Shown one piece after another: positions 20,655 to 30,399 of a stretch of DNA of 45,681 bases (position 1 is its first letter; each line of letters begins with the position of its first letter). A program made the position numbers and the translations under genes. The DNA is from Chara braunii (Eukaryota; Streptophyta; Charophyceae; Charales; Characeae): positions 2,828,884-2,874,564 of the forward strand of contig BFEA01000057.1 in the NCBI GenBank assembly GCA_003427395.1, written 5' to 3'. The notes beneath the pieces are model-generated. The model worked only from the letters and a program-made list of their open reading frames with translations. It was not told the origin of the DNA and did no database searches.

Positions 20655-22207
20655 TTGAACTGCTGATGGCCATACTCACCACAGTTGATGCAAGCTCCTG
20701 GTGAATAGCGGTCTCGCCACACATCTTGTTCCAGACCTGCCCTCACCCATGCTGGTACCTTGGTTGAGTTTTGGGTCTGCCCCTGACTCTTTGATTGACC
20801 GCCCTTGTCCCGGCCGCCTGCCTTCACCTTTACAAGTGAGGTGAGGTTGCTACCCTCAACACTATCCTCGTCCTCAAACTTTGTGCCGTCCACTAAGTCG
20901 GAGTAATCATCGATCTTAGTTTGATTCCCTTCGGAATCAACCATCATCAATCGACTACCTTTCTTTTTCCACTATTGTGGACTCTTCTTCTTTCTTCCAT
21001 TTGTAGGGGTTTGTTGGGCTCCTCCTAGCCTAGCCTCTAAGTTTAGGGCCTTCTTGCTGAAGGAGTCCAGAATGTGATTCGATGCTGGCCTCATTGACCA
21101 GCAGGTTCTTGACATCTGTGGGAAGACATCTAAGACACATGGTCATGAGAGCCTATGGATCATAGCACACGCCGGGGACGATAATGAGACGCTCCACGAC
21201 AGAGGTAAGCTCACGCCCGGACTTGTAGTTCTTAGTATCAAGCCGGGTCAACGCGTCAGTGGCGTGCTGGCCCTGCTGCGGTTTGTGCTATCGCGTTTCT
21301 ACCAGTTCCATGAAGCTCTCAAGAGTATGGGTCTTAGCCCAATCATTCATGTGCCTACCGAACCCTTTCGAGGCTTCTAATCCATCTAGCCATCACGCTG
21401 TCGAACCCTCCAAATACGAGGCGGCAATGATCACCTCTTCCTCTACCAGCATCCTCTTTGCCTTGACCCACACTGGAACCGTTCTCAACCAAGTGTCAAG
21501 ACCCTCATCCTTCTTATCACCTGAGAAGGTTGAGGGTGGCTTCAGTGGGGTCTTGGGGTACCAAGGCTGCTGTTGTTCCACTGGTGGGACCGAGTGTTGT
21601 CTAGCACCAACCGCTGATTCAGAAGGAACAGTCTGTGCTGCTGCTGCTGAAGTACCACTTGGTGAACTGCTAAACTGAGACATAGTAGGACTAATCATCA
21701 CTGGTGAGGAAACCAGCGATGGGAAAACTAGAGGTCGGAAACTGGGCCCACCTGTTGGAGATGGGAAAACTCTTCCCATGCCTTGCATGGTGCTCAGTAT
21801 CTGGTCAAGGGTGTCCTGGATAGCATCCAGTTTGTTGTCCATGTATGCATGCATGGATAGAAGACCTGCCTTGAGAATTCTCGTGTTGTCGTCAATGACA
21901 ATGTCAACCCTTCTACAACAACTTTGACGGCCTCCCTATTCTCTAGTCTAACTTTCCTAGGTCTAATATCATTTTCTCTTTCAATAGTTTCTCTAAGTTC
22001 CTTATCTAACGGTAAGCGGATCAACTCCACTTGTTGGAGTTCAATGGCTTCTCTAGTGCATGGAGGTGGCGAGCTGTACTGCGAGCCCACCATCTCACTG
22101 GAAGAACTGCTTGACGCCACTGTACTGGATGTGGTCTGCGAAGTGTGTGGCATGCCTAAGCTCATTAGACCAGATGTAGCATCTGAAGTAGCAGCAAAAG
22201 AAGCCAT
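20540..22207 (-). pseudogene. Element A gag with zinc knuckle
   Basis: The ATG at 22207 opens an S/T/A-rich N-terminus. After a frame change, 21854-21393 covers a P/Q/S-rich linker, then the conserved capsid start PPSTFSGDKKDEGLDTW ... EEEVIIAASYLEGST. Stops at TGA (21394), a TGG-to-TAG and a CAG-to-TAG interrupt the capsid. The final part (20950-20540) has the CCHC knuckle CINCGEYGHQQFKC and ends ENTSGQ-stop. The order and many residues match element C gag (39050-40359). Gag would form the virus-like particle that packages element RNA. Confidence 0.88.
20555..20561 (-). promoter_or_regulatory. Degenerate -1 frameshift site at element A gag-pol overlap
   Basis: Minus strand A-GAA-AAC in the gag frame, at the position where element C has the canonical G-GGA-AAC. 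Two G-to-A changes would convert one into the other. The downstream pol frame is -1 relative to gag, as in element C. Confidence 0.45.
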
Positions 22208-23571
22208 AGCTGCTGCAGTGGCAGTTGCAGCTGTGAGCGTTTGCTCGGCTGCTGTTGCCGCTTCTCTAGCCCTCTGTAAGCGTTCGGCTACTGCTTCCTG
22301 TTACAAAGGCCTCTCTCCCCTAGGGGGTAAATCTTGGTGCACGATGGGGATCCTAATGGACTCCTGACGTGTCACCCTCCTTCCTGCAGAACTGTCCTCA
22401 CCACTGCTTGGTCCACTCATCAGCTAGGCAGACACTGTCTGCACTAATGCCCTCTCCGGCGCCTACCACAGCATGTGTCTGACCAAGTTGAAAAATAAAT
22501 AAAAATAAATAAATATTTGGTAAGGTACCAGGGTACTGTTCAAGCGGCATCAACAACATTCACACAAACTGTACACATGATCTATGGTAGAATACTACAG
22601 TACTAATCTAGGCTGTCCGTTAGGTGTTAGCAGTTTGTCACCAACTAATCAAAAATAAAAATAAATCATGTGAGCAGATGTATGCAAAATGGGTATGTTT
22701 GTGATTAACAGTTGAGCGTCAATTGGAATCTCCCTCCCCTGTATCCAACGTGTCTGTCTGCATCATCAAGCAGCGGTGTCTAAAGTGTGCATTAACGGCC
22801 CACCCCTATGCCCAGGAATATGCTTATGACCAGTAATGCCCTTTCTTTATCCTCGCGTGCAACGAGCCTTATGTCTGACTGATCTGGTTGATGAAGAGGC
22901 AGTTTAAGGACAGCCCCCAAGGTCCTCGGGAATTATTTAACGTTGCAGACAGGACGACGATCACAGCCAGTGGACAGTTCAGATCGCCGCCAGAAATGTT
23001 TATTGACGGTCTGGTAAGCGTCTGCATAGGACTGGTCAGTCCGCACTCCCTCTATCAGTGCAGCAAAGAGCCTTAAAGGACAAAGCAGCACGGCCTGCAT
23101 GTACTACTCCCATGGGTTGGCATGGTGACCGTGACCCGTGCTTCGACCAGGGCCCTTCAAAGGCACCGCCCTCTCCTGCCAGATACGCCACGTTGGAACT
23201 CACTTCCTCATGGTAAGAAGAGATTGAGAGGGTAGATAAGGTAAGGGAACAACGTATCTGGAGATAGCTGTCCCCCAAACCACAAATTTCTGACCAATTG
23301 AGCCTATGTGCATTTCGATGACCAGTCGTAGCTTCGGTACCACCCACAACGCAATGCAGTGCCACCTCAGCCAAAATGCCACACAGCATGCTCTCATCAT
23401 CATACATACATCCGTTGTTGCCACAGCTCCCACACTGCCGCCATAGCCTTCCTGCGACGCACCCCTCCACCCGCGTGTCACGTTGTCAAGCCAGCGCCAA
23501 TGTTGCCACAGAACCATCGTCAGCGCACCAAGTAACAATGTCGTCACTGGCAGATAGGCGATCTCGAACCA
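22208..23571 (-). other. Element A leader (5' untranslated region)
   Basis: About 1.3 kb between primer site and gag. The 22.87-23.22 kb part aligns with element C's leader (37.75-38.09 kb) despite having no conserved long ORF. The remainder is not recognisable. Confidence 0.65.
22879..22968 (-). promoter_or_regulatory. Conserved leader block, copy in element A
   Basis: Minus strand: GTGATCGTCGTCCTG, then GCAACGTTAAATAATTCCCG, AGGACCTTGGGGGCTGTCC and AAACTGCCTCTT. The same ~90-nt block is found in the leaders of elements B (26358-26441) and C (37969-38053), although B's surrounding sequence is otherwise different. GTCCT and AGGAC could pair in A and C. The role (packaging, dimerisation or translation) is unknown. 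Confidence 0.65.
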
Positions 23572-23584
23572 GCTCCGATACCGA
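23572..23584 (-). other. Primer binding site of element A
   Basis: Minus strand TCGGTATCGGAGC starts two bases after the LTR's terminal CA. It resembles the plant initiator-methionine tRNA primer site TGGTATCAGAGC, with substitutions. Element C has TGGTATCGGAGC at the same place. Confidence 0.75.
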
Positions 23585-23586
23585 AT

Positions 23587-24679
23587 TGCAAGGAATATGA
23601 GTGAGAGCGATATACAGAAAACGAAGTTGCAAAATCACGCAGAAGTCCAGATAGTCATGTAACAAGCAGAGAGCTCAAATGCACCAAGATTCCATCCAAA
23701 TAAGAGCAATACAATGAACTCGTGAGCCAATGTTCAAGCCCTCAGGCCACACCAACGCAGTATTCAATGTCACTCATCTCTGTCTGGTGCACAACGCCCA
23801 GTCTACGCTACCTGTCCTACCTATCCTACCTACGTTCATGCAACAGGCTCACTTCGACTTTGAAGACCAATGTGCATGTCGTCAACACCAATGCTGATCT
23901 CCCACATACACCAGGTACGTACTCTCGTCTCCCTCATCACCCCCTGACCACCCACTTCTGCGCCTCCTCCCGAAGACCCCCGTCGCCCTCTTCTGCCTCG
24001 CGCCCTGCAGGCCGGCTATGGCCGTCACCTCTCAGTGCTCGCGAGCGCCCCGGCCAGCTAGCGCACATGCAGACACTTGCACAGCGTTGCAGCAGCGTGT
24101 CCGCATTGCCCGCCTCGACCAGAATCCACCTTCCTGGCTGGCCTACTGCCTATATGCAAGTGGCAGCTGCTGCTGGACTCCCTGGGCCTGGCCGTGGAAG
24201 TTTCCAGTACCTTTTGGTCGGGCCCCAGTGTCTGCGCCCAGGCCCATTTTGACAATTGAGGGCCTGGGCCCTTTTTAGTTGGGAACACCCCGCATTTTCC
24301 AGGCTCCGAATGTTTGCTGTATTTGCACTGGCCCACAGGGTAGATACGACGACAATGCTGCTTTCTTGTTGGCCCGTGGCCACTTCGTGATGTGTTGGCT
24401 ACTCAATGTGTGCGTCCAGGGCTGAACCACCCGAGCCCTGGGGTCAACTGCCTGGCGCAGTTGTTTCTTCTAAAGGAGCCCAGGGTAAGTCTCAGGTTGC
24501 ACTTCAACCAACTATCGTGCAGCAACTCTCTGAGACCCGCATTGGAAAATGCTGAGATAAGGGTCTCTCCTGAATATTCAGGCCCGCCTTCACTTAGGGG
24601 GGGCACAAGGCTTGCTGGGGGGCCACATTCCAGAACATGTGCATGGTGCCTAGGACCCCCTGAGGACAGAGTCTTCACA
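23587..24679 (-). repeat. Element A 5' LTR (1093 bp)
   Basis: It starts TGTGAAGAC at 24679 and ends TTGCA at 23587, just before the primer site. 23886-24679 matches the 3' LTR at 463-1255. It is the most complete LTR of this element. The TATA palindrome seen at 721-737 is degraded here (ACTTGCATATAGGCAGT). Confidence 0.85.
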
Positions 24680-24707
24680 GATGCAATTTTTGGTTAAAAA
24701 GGCCTTC

Positions 24708-25065
24708 TGAAACGGTTCACCTTTACAGTAGCAGATGCAGTACCGAGGGCTCAATCCCTAGACCTCACCTTCACCCATGTATAGTACCGGTTGACCCGTG
24801 TAGGTTTGAACCCGCGACCTGTGTTCTGAAAGTCATCTGTCCAGCTGTTGTAGATAGTGTGGTCGTCGGGTCTTGAACTGTGGGTCTGTGTGTTAGAGGT
24901 CTTAGCAGGAGTATAGGTCGTAGCTGCTACAGTTCCAAAAGGTCAAGCAAGCCTACAACCTTCCGGAACTTCCGGAACTCGCCTTTCATGAGTCCTAGAG
25001 TTAGTCCGCGTCTGAGTCAGCAGAGGGTAGTCCTAACACAGTCAGCAAAAGGCAGTCCTAGCTGG
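24708..25065 (+). repeat. Element B 5' LTR, conserved part
   Basis: TGAAACGGTTCACCTTTAC onward is near-identical to 31905-32253: both contain CAGATGCAGTACC, GTTGTAGATAGTGTGGTCG and CCTTCCGGAACTTCC. After GGCAGTCCTAG the two copies diverge completely; the TATA region found in the 3' copy is absent here. Confidence 0.75.
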
Positions 25066-25675
25066 TTCCCGCTGTCCCGCAAAGGTCACGGTGTCCGTCG
25101 CCACCTCATCTCCGCGATCGCCATCATCATCGCCATCGCCGTCATCATCATCAGCCGCCGAAGAGAGGAGGGTGCCGCCGTATCTCAGCTCGCCGATAGA
25201 GGAGGCGCCACGTCATCGTCGTTGCAGCTACGGAAAGGAGGAGAGAGGAGGCGGCACGACAACATCTTGGGCGCTCAACGCTATTTGCCGCGGGCTTGCC
25301 CGCTGCCAGATCGCGCGCCAGTTCCTGCGCGTCCATGTATCGTGCGCTTGCCTCACCGCCCGCTGCCGCCCGTTGCCGTCACGCGCGCATCGCTGCCGTG
25401 CGCGCCCTGCTGATTGCCCCACCCTCGTTCCCTGTCGCACAGCATTTTAGCGAGCGCCCGAGGTGATCGCGGGTTTAGCTGACATCTGCACGCCCACTGT
25501 CCAGCCGCACGCACCATAGAAGGAGTCCACCGGGAGAAAGGAGGTCCGCCGTTGGTGAAGAACCGCCGCACCGTTGGAAAGAGTCACTGTGCCAAGTGGA
25601 AGAAGGGCGGCCATAGCTGCTGGACCTGCAAGAAGAAAGACGACGACGAAGAAGAGAAAGAAAGGGAGATAAATA

Positions 25676-25678
25676 GAG

Positions 25679-25750
<72 letters not shown>
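25676..25750. repeat. GATA and GA microsatellites
   Basis: About five GATA units lead into more than 25 GA units. Frames through it produce long S/L runs on the minus strand and are not genes. Confidence 0.9.
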
Positions 25751-25757
<7 letters not shown>

Positions 25758-25962
25758 TACAAGATTGGTTGCGTCAGCCAGAAGGAGGCGGGCATAGCCG
25801 CCGAGCTCGGACCTGAAGAAGAAGGAGACCGGAGGTAACACAGAAGAAGTGAGAAAGGAGGAGGAAAGAGAGACGAGGGAGAAAGAAGGAAGCCATAGCC
25901 AAGGAAGGGGGAAGAAGATGAGAGGGGTTGACGAGAGAGAAGGGTCGGCAGCCATAACCGGA

Positions 25963-26024
25963 GGTCAAAGAGCTGACCGGCGAAGTTTGACCAAGTTGAC
26001 CGGCATTGACCAAGGCCGTTGACC
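25963..26024 (+). promoter_or_regulatory. Cluster of W-box-like TTGACC motifs
   Basis: TTGACC occurs at 25987-25992, 25996-26001, 26006-26011 and 26019-26024, with CTGACC at 25973-25978 and the inverse GGTCAA at 25963-25968. (T)TGAC(C/T) is the WRKY factor site in plants. Six cores in 62 bp at the LTR/leader boundary may be regulatory or may be a decayed short tandem repeat. Confidence 0.4.
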
Positions 26025-26357
26025 AAGATGGAGTTCGTATAATCTCGCCAAGCCTTAAGCCTACCCCCTTGCCCTGTGGATGAGCACATACCCTTGGTAC
26101 TTGCTGAGTCAGTCTGTCTCTTCTTTCTGCATTGAGTCACTTCTGTCTAGGTTGATAGTACTCTGTGCATGTGGTCGATAGAGCTGTGGTGACCAAACAT
26201 GCACAGGCTTAGTAGGGCTAAAGGTCATGTCTAACGACTAACACGTCCTGGGGACAAGACCCCCAAGGACCGGTACAGATTGGCGGACTACTTAGTGTGG
26301 CATGGTAGGCCTGAAATCCGAGCTGTAGGCTGCGCATCCAACAATTTTGAGAGGACT

Positions 26358-26441
26358 TTGCTGATCACATCGTCCTAACTGCGATGTTAAAGAATTCCTG
26401 AGCAGTCATGGGGGATCTCCTTAAATGCCTCCTGATCAGCA
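26358..26441 (+). promoter_or_regulatory. Conserved leader block, copy in element B
   Basis: GCTGATCACATCGTCCTAAC, TGCGATGTTAAAGAATTCCTG, ATGGGGGATCTCCTTAAATG and CCTCCTGATCAGC match the blocks in A and C. It lies about 380 bp upstream of the gag start. Confidence 0.6.
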
Positions 26442-26823
26442 GTAGAGTCCTCTAGTGACACCCTGAGAGTAGGTCAGGCTAGTGACCATAGTTGACAAGG
26501 TCTAATCCAGAGTGAAAGCTAGGTGGGATTGATCGTTGGTGCAAGGTGCACTGAAATCTGGAAATTTTCGGTGACCGTGGTGCGAAAGCTTTCGCTGGCT
26601 GTGGTAATCTGGCTGGATCAAAGGAGAAGACTCTTTGGTCCTTTAGAGAGTCAGTCAGTCAGTCGGTTAGTTGGGGGGATAAGTCTAAGTGGTGAGGAGT
26701 GGAACTATCACTTGGTTGTGCACCTATCACCATGGTGACCACATGAGCAGGAACTAGCACTACCCCCTATAGTAAGGACCAGGGAGAGAGTGCTGCCACC
26801 ATTTTGAAGGAAACAAAGAGAAG

Positions 26824-27514
26824 ATGGAGAAGCAAGAGTTGATTAAGCAGGCAAAGATGTTAGCCTTGTTAGAAGAGCAAGAGGCAAAGAAGAAACAGAT
26901 GGAGGAGGAACTCCAAAGGTGGAAGAAAGAACAGGAGGAGAAGTTGGCGGCAGTAGAAGAAGAAGAAGAAGAAGAAGTGGAGGTTCCCCTAAAGAGGAAT
27001 GTGAGGACTGGAGAGGGGGGGATCTAGTGGGGCGCGTGAGAGAGGCAAAGATGGAGAAGCTGGTGCCTGAGTGGGTGCCAAATCTAGCCCTGGGGGAAGA
27101 GGAGGAAGCTATGTTGTTTGTCCCTCAAGTAGACAGGGCGGCGGTCGTAACAGATTTGCAAGCGGAGGAGGACCCCTTGCGCCGTCATGCCAAGGACGAG
27201 GAGAAGAGATTGGAGTGGAAGTTGCGCCTTGCAAGGGAGAGAACAAGGCGGGTGGAGGCAGCAGACAATGTGGAGAAAGAGTTGAGGGTTGTCGAAGAGC
27301 AACAGGGGCAACTGGCAACGCAAGTAGATTTGCAGAGGAAGATAGAGCTCATGTCCCAGAATATGGATGTAATGTTGAGGGCCCAGCAAGAGCAGCTGCA
27401 CTATTTGAGAGGCCATGATATCGCTTTGCAATCCATGCGCATGGGATTTAAAGACTTCGCACGAGAGATGATGATGCGTGTGGGCACAAAAATGCGCGCT
27501 GCATTAGAAAATAC
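26824..27514 (+). pseudogene. Element B gag, 5' part (coiled coil)
   Basis: ATG at 26824 gives MEKQELIKQAKMLALLEEQE, a strongly charged heptad region with a (GAA)n-encoded glutamate run. A G-run near 27012-27018 shifts the frame by one, and the second frame runs on (DLVGRVREAKMEKLVPEW ... KRLEWKLRLARERTRR ... LMSQNMDVMLRAQQEQLHYL) to 27514, another coiled coil. At 27507 the 8-bp duplication and the hAT-like element interrupt it. The upstream glutamate/lysine-rich helix is unlike element A or C gag. Confidence 0.75.
27507..27514. repeat. 8-bp target duplication GAAAATAC, left copy
   Basis: GAAAATAC at 27507-27514 is exactly repeated at 28205-28212, flanking the inverted repeats of the nested transposon. 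Confidence 0.92.
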
Positions 27515-28204
27515 CATACTTGCGGCGCACTTAAGTGGTGAGCCGTGCGCCACATGCTCACGGGTGATGTGTACGCACGTGCACACCGTGCGCACTGAGC
27601 ACGCACAGGCAGTGCGCTGGAGTGTGGCCGAGTGACCCCCATGGTCTCCAATTTGTGTAAAATTAGAATGAATCTTTCGCTAGAACATGGAAAGATACAT
27701 CGCCATATTTTTTGTCGTTTGTGCATGTGTATGGCGACTGTATGTTTCGACGTTGTTGGTTTTCAACTTGTCGCAGACATTCTCTTTCTCTCTTTTTCTT
27801 TTTTTTTAGCGAAAGCACCAAGGAAACACAACTGTCACTTTTGTCGTTTTCTATATCTGGAAGTAATGAGAGGAAAGCAACGGTTCCAGAGACGCGTCCT
27901 CATCATAACAGTATTGGACTTCTAAAAGGACTCAGATACACTGAAGATAGCATGGAGTTGTGTACAACAAACATGACAACACACATAGTTTTGGGGGCCG
28001 CGCGGCCCTGAAAAAAAGTTGCGCGGGCAATGTACTAATTTTGGCTGGGCGTGGGAACTTCGATTCACCCCATCCCCAACTTTCTTTTTTTTTGGCTGAC
28101 CCCGAATTTTGCCCATGTGGCGCACCGAGTGCGCGCGCCATGTGCACAATGCGCTGTGCGCCGGATGTGCGCGAGTGGCTCGCACGGGATGCGCCGCAAG
28201 TATG
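27515..28204. mobile_element. Non-autonomous hAT-like DNA transposon, 690 bp, nested in gag
   Basis: The 15-bp terminal inverted repeats CATACTTGCGGCGCA (27515-27529) and TGCGCCGCAAGTATG (28190-28204) are perfect, flanked by the 8-bp duplication GAAAATAC. Removing 27515-28212 rejoins the host frame: A-A-L-E-N-T then E-R-F-C-T-C. An 8-bp duplication with short inverted repeats is the hAT signature; P elements also make 8 bp. The subterminal 100-150 bp at each end is rich in GTGCGC/GCGCAC motifs, as hAT elements often are. There is no transposase; internal frames are short. It carries a 33-nt hairpin (27668-27700) shared with the 15.6-kb insert. Confidence 0.9.
27668..27700. repeat. 33-nt hairpin family, copy d
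   Basis: ATGAATCTTTC ... GAAAGATACAT: ten of eleven pairs, with the same A-A mismatch as the copy at 8236-8268, and a C-G pair there replaced by T-A here. The loop is GCTAGAACATG. Confidence 0.6.
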
Positions 28205-28212
28205 GAAAATAC
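28205..28212. repeat. 8-bp target duplication GAAAATAC, right copy
   Basis: Partner of 27507-27514. The gag frame resumes at 28213. Confidence 0.92.
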
Positions 28213-29376
28213 TGAAAGATTCTGCACATGTGCCATAGAAGGCACCAAGCTAGCGGCCCCCAAAGAAGAGGAGGCACGACCATGTCGCAAGCGCATTAAG
28301 GCCAAGTTCCCTGAACCCTATGGTGTGAAGAAGGGAGAGGACTTCAATAATTGGGAAGCCAATATCAAGTCCTACACTTGCAAATCATTATGCCTGAGAA
28401 CCATGTTCTCGTGGCCTTTCAGGCACTGAAGGACGAAGCGGCCAGCTTGCTCACGCCGCCAAATGTGACAATGATATGGTCACATACTCCATTACTAAAG
28501 CGATTTTTTGTTTGCCCTCCATGAGCGATTTGCAGATGTCACCAGAGGCCTTAGGGCATCTAACAAACTGCAAATAGTCCACACGCGACAGTGGAAGAGT
28601 GCAAGGGCACTCAAGGCCGCCATGGATGAACTCGTCGCTGCCCCTGGACATGGGGTCATTGAGGCCCAACTTGCCCAGTTGTTTTATCACGCCATGCCAG
28701 AGACTTTACACGGGCACTTCTTCGATAAGAAATAACAACCTTACATGACATACGACACACTTAGTAGGGAGGTTGTTGCTTTCGAGGCCCAATCCGCGCC
28801 AGTTACCACTTTCTAGTGCAAGAACCTTGCAAAGGGCAAAACGTGGAAAGGTCGGACCATCTCAGGCCAAGTTAAGGCCAAGGATAGTCTTATTCTTACA
28901 ATGGAGGGAGGTGGTCTGGAAGAGGTCTCATACAACGAGATGGAGGGAGGAGGTCTGGAAGAGGTAGACAGTAGTGAGGGGCAGGGGAGTTCCTACGCCG
29001 CTGTCGCGGCTGGAAGGAGGCGGTAAGGAAGCGGAAGACACTAGGGCCAAGGGGGCCAGGCCTCTGGTGGTCGAGGACAGGGTGGCCAGGGGGTTGGTGG
29101 CAGGGGAAACCTCCAAGATCGAGGCAGGAGTCAAGGTCCCCTGTCAAACCATCCTCGTTTCAATCGGTCACCTCCCAGAACGGGTGGTTGGCACCCTGGT
29201 TGGCCTGAGGGTCGGCCCTAGGAATCTTTGGGCATTGAAAAGAAGGAATGGTAGGACAAGATAGATAATTGGCAATGCGTTTTCTGTGGTGACCCCGAGC
29301 ACATCATCAAATTTTGCCCGAAATATAGGAATGTCGGAAGAACTGTTGCAGAGTCAGCAAAAGGCAAGCGCCGGTA
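28213..29376 (+). pseudogene. Element B gag, 3' part with zinc knuckle
   Basis: The frame resumes ERFCTCAIEGTKLAAPKEEE, then a capsid-like segment (AKFPEPYGVKKGEDFNNWEA). The following homology jumps frames several times: VLVAFQALKDEAASLL, then FALHERFADVTRGLRASNKL and LVAAPGHGVIEAQLAQLFYH. A G/E-rich linker has a 27-bp duplicated unit (28902-28965). The CCHC knuckle CVFCGDPEHIIKFC is encoded at 29276-29317. Multiple frameshifts make it defective. Confidence 0.78.
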
Positions 29377-29642
29377 GGGGTAGCAACTGCCCTTACCTCT
29401 AGCCCATGTGGAGATGAGTGTGCACGCCAAATAGAAACTCCCACTCCATGTGTGCCTACGACAGAGGTTGCTGGCCAGCATCAAGTCAGCTATCCATAGA
29501 CTGCTTGTGTAAGGGTCTTTCTAGGCGCTTCACTCACAGGTCTGGCAGAAGAGTTGAACGAGAGAATGCCGGTCTGGGCCAAGATGAAGAGAGAAGGAAC
29601 AAGGCAACTATTGTTAGTAGATGTAGAATTTTTTAGAGGCAG

Positions 29643-29945
29643 ATAAAGGACCCTTATAGACATTGGGGCCACGTGTAGCTATATTAGCCGCAAAGCGCTA
29701 AAGAAGCTAAAGTTGAGTTTGGAAGTCCAAAAGTTGGAAGAACCCGTAGTCAGCATCCTCGCAGGCAATCACACCATGCGAATCGAGGATTATGTTGACG
29801 GGGTCTAGGAGTACTTTCGCCTAGAAGCAGATGGGAAGGTAGAGAAAGTTCTCCATTCCGTGACTCTCCTCGTTGAAGACAATCTTCAGTTTGATATGGT
29901 CATAGGGATGAACTGGGAGAGGGAGTAGGAGCCACACTACATTTG
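29643..29945 (+). pseudogene. Element B aspartic protease
   Basis: The frame reads TLIDIGATCSYISRKALKKL, with the active-site D-I-G-A at 29659-29670, then ILAGNHTMRIEDYVDGV. A TAG follows where glutamine is expected, then a second strand set (SVTLLVEDNLQFDMVIGMNW). Canonical pepsin-like retroelement proteases have D-S/T-G-A; isoleucine at position two also occurs in element A. Homology stops soon after, where RT should begin. Confidence 0.75.
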
Positions 29946-30065
29946 CGAGAGCATGAGTGTAGGTTTCCTAGTCCTTCAAGTGGTGTCAAGACGGCCTGCC
30001 TGTTTCTAGTGTGAGGAGTAGACAACTCCTTGGCGCGTTGTTGTCTTAGCGCTCTTGCGTTCACG

Positions 30066-30372
30066 CGACTAGTGAAAAACATGTCTGCTAGGTTGCCTTC
30101 AAAAAAGGTAGCAACCTCTACTTATGAGAGGGAACTCTACACTCTCAGGCAAGCGTTAGACCATTGGAGACACTACTTACTTGGGAGGCACTTCAAAGTC
30201 TATTCAGACCACGAGACACTCAGGTGGCTGAAGACACATGCCAAGATGGCACCTAAGCTTACTAGGTGGGCCGCAGAGATAAACCAGTTCGACTTTGAGC
30301 TCAAACCCGTGAAAGGAAAGTACAATGTGGTTCCAGACGCTCTGAGTAGAGAGTCGACTACTTTAGAGCTAT
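30066..30372 (+). pseudogene. Element B RNase H fragment
   Basis: Starting about 30070 the frame gives MSARLPSKKVATSTYERELY, then HWRHYLLGRHFKVYSDHETL and FELKPVKGKYNVVPDALSRE, the C-terminal part of gypsy RNase H. Element A has the homologous stretch split by its insert. The N-terminal RNase H and all of RT are missing: the preceding ~120 bp between protease and this point is non-homologous. A frameshift follows at 30380-30410. Confidence 0.82.
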
Positions 30373-30399
30373 GGTTCACTATCTAGACATAGGAACTGA

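Larger units (their letters stand above)
463..24679 (-). mobile_element. Element A: degraded Ty3/gypsy LTR retrotransposon with nested 15.6-kb insert
   Basis: Minus-strand order is LTR (24679-23587), primer site, leader, gag with zinc knuckle, protease, RT, RNase H, integrase, chromodomain-like tail, polypurine tract, LTR (1255-463). RT before integrase is the Ty3/gypsy (Metaviridae) order, and the tail resembles chromoviruses. Without the insert the element is about 8.6 kb. All domains carry stops or frameshifts, so this copy is dead. The left LTR is truncated, and no outer target duplication is found: the base run after 24679 does not match the run before 463. Gag and leader are close relatives of element C. 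Confidence 0.88.
25066..26357. other. Element B rearranged 5' region
   Basis: GC-rich trinucleotide-like sequence (25.1-25.5 kb), then purine-rich sequence with GATA and GA microsatellites, then the W-box cluster. Motifs of the type AGCCATAGC recur at 25611, 25790, 25890 and 25950. A second primer-site-like TTGGTACTTGCTGAG at 26094 could mark the LTR end. No gene seen. Confidence 0.45.

Noticed and set aside
24018-24278. Frames at 448-854 and 23722-24278 with matching proteins
   Set aside because: Their similarity is explained by the two LTR copies of element A, not by a conserved protein.
23892-24679. LTR boundary at 23892 (first TG of the shared part)
   Set aside because: The true end is 23587: the primer site and CA lie there, as in element C. 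The shorter match to the left LTR is due to truncation of that copy.
24760-24850. tRNA gene in the element B LTR (GGGTTCAAACC on the minus strand)
   Set aside because: Only a B-box-like segment; no acceptor or anticodon arm pairing could be found.
25475-26140. 221-aa minus-strand frame across the GA/GATA microsatellite
   Set aside because: Low-complexity S/L/Y runs from the repeat; no domain and overlapping frames are equally open.
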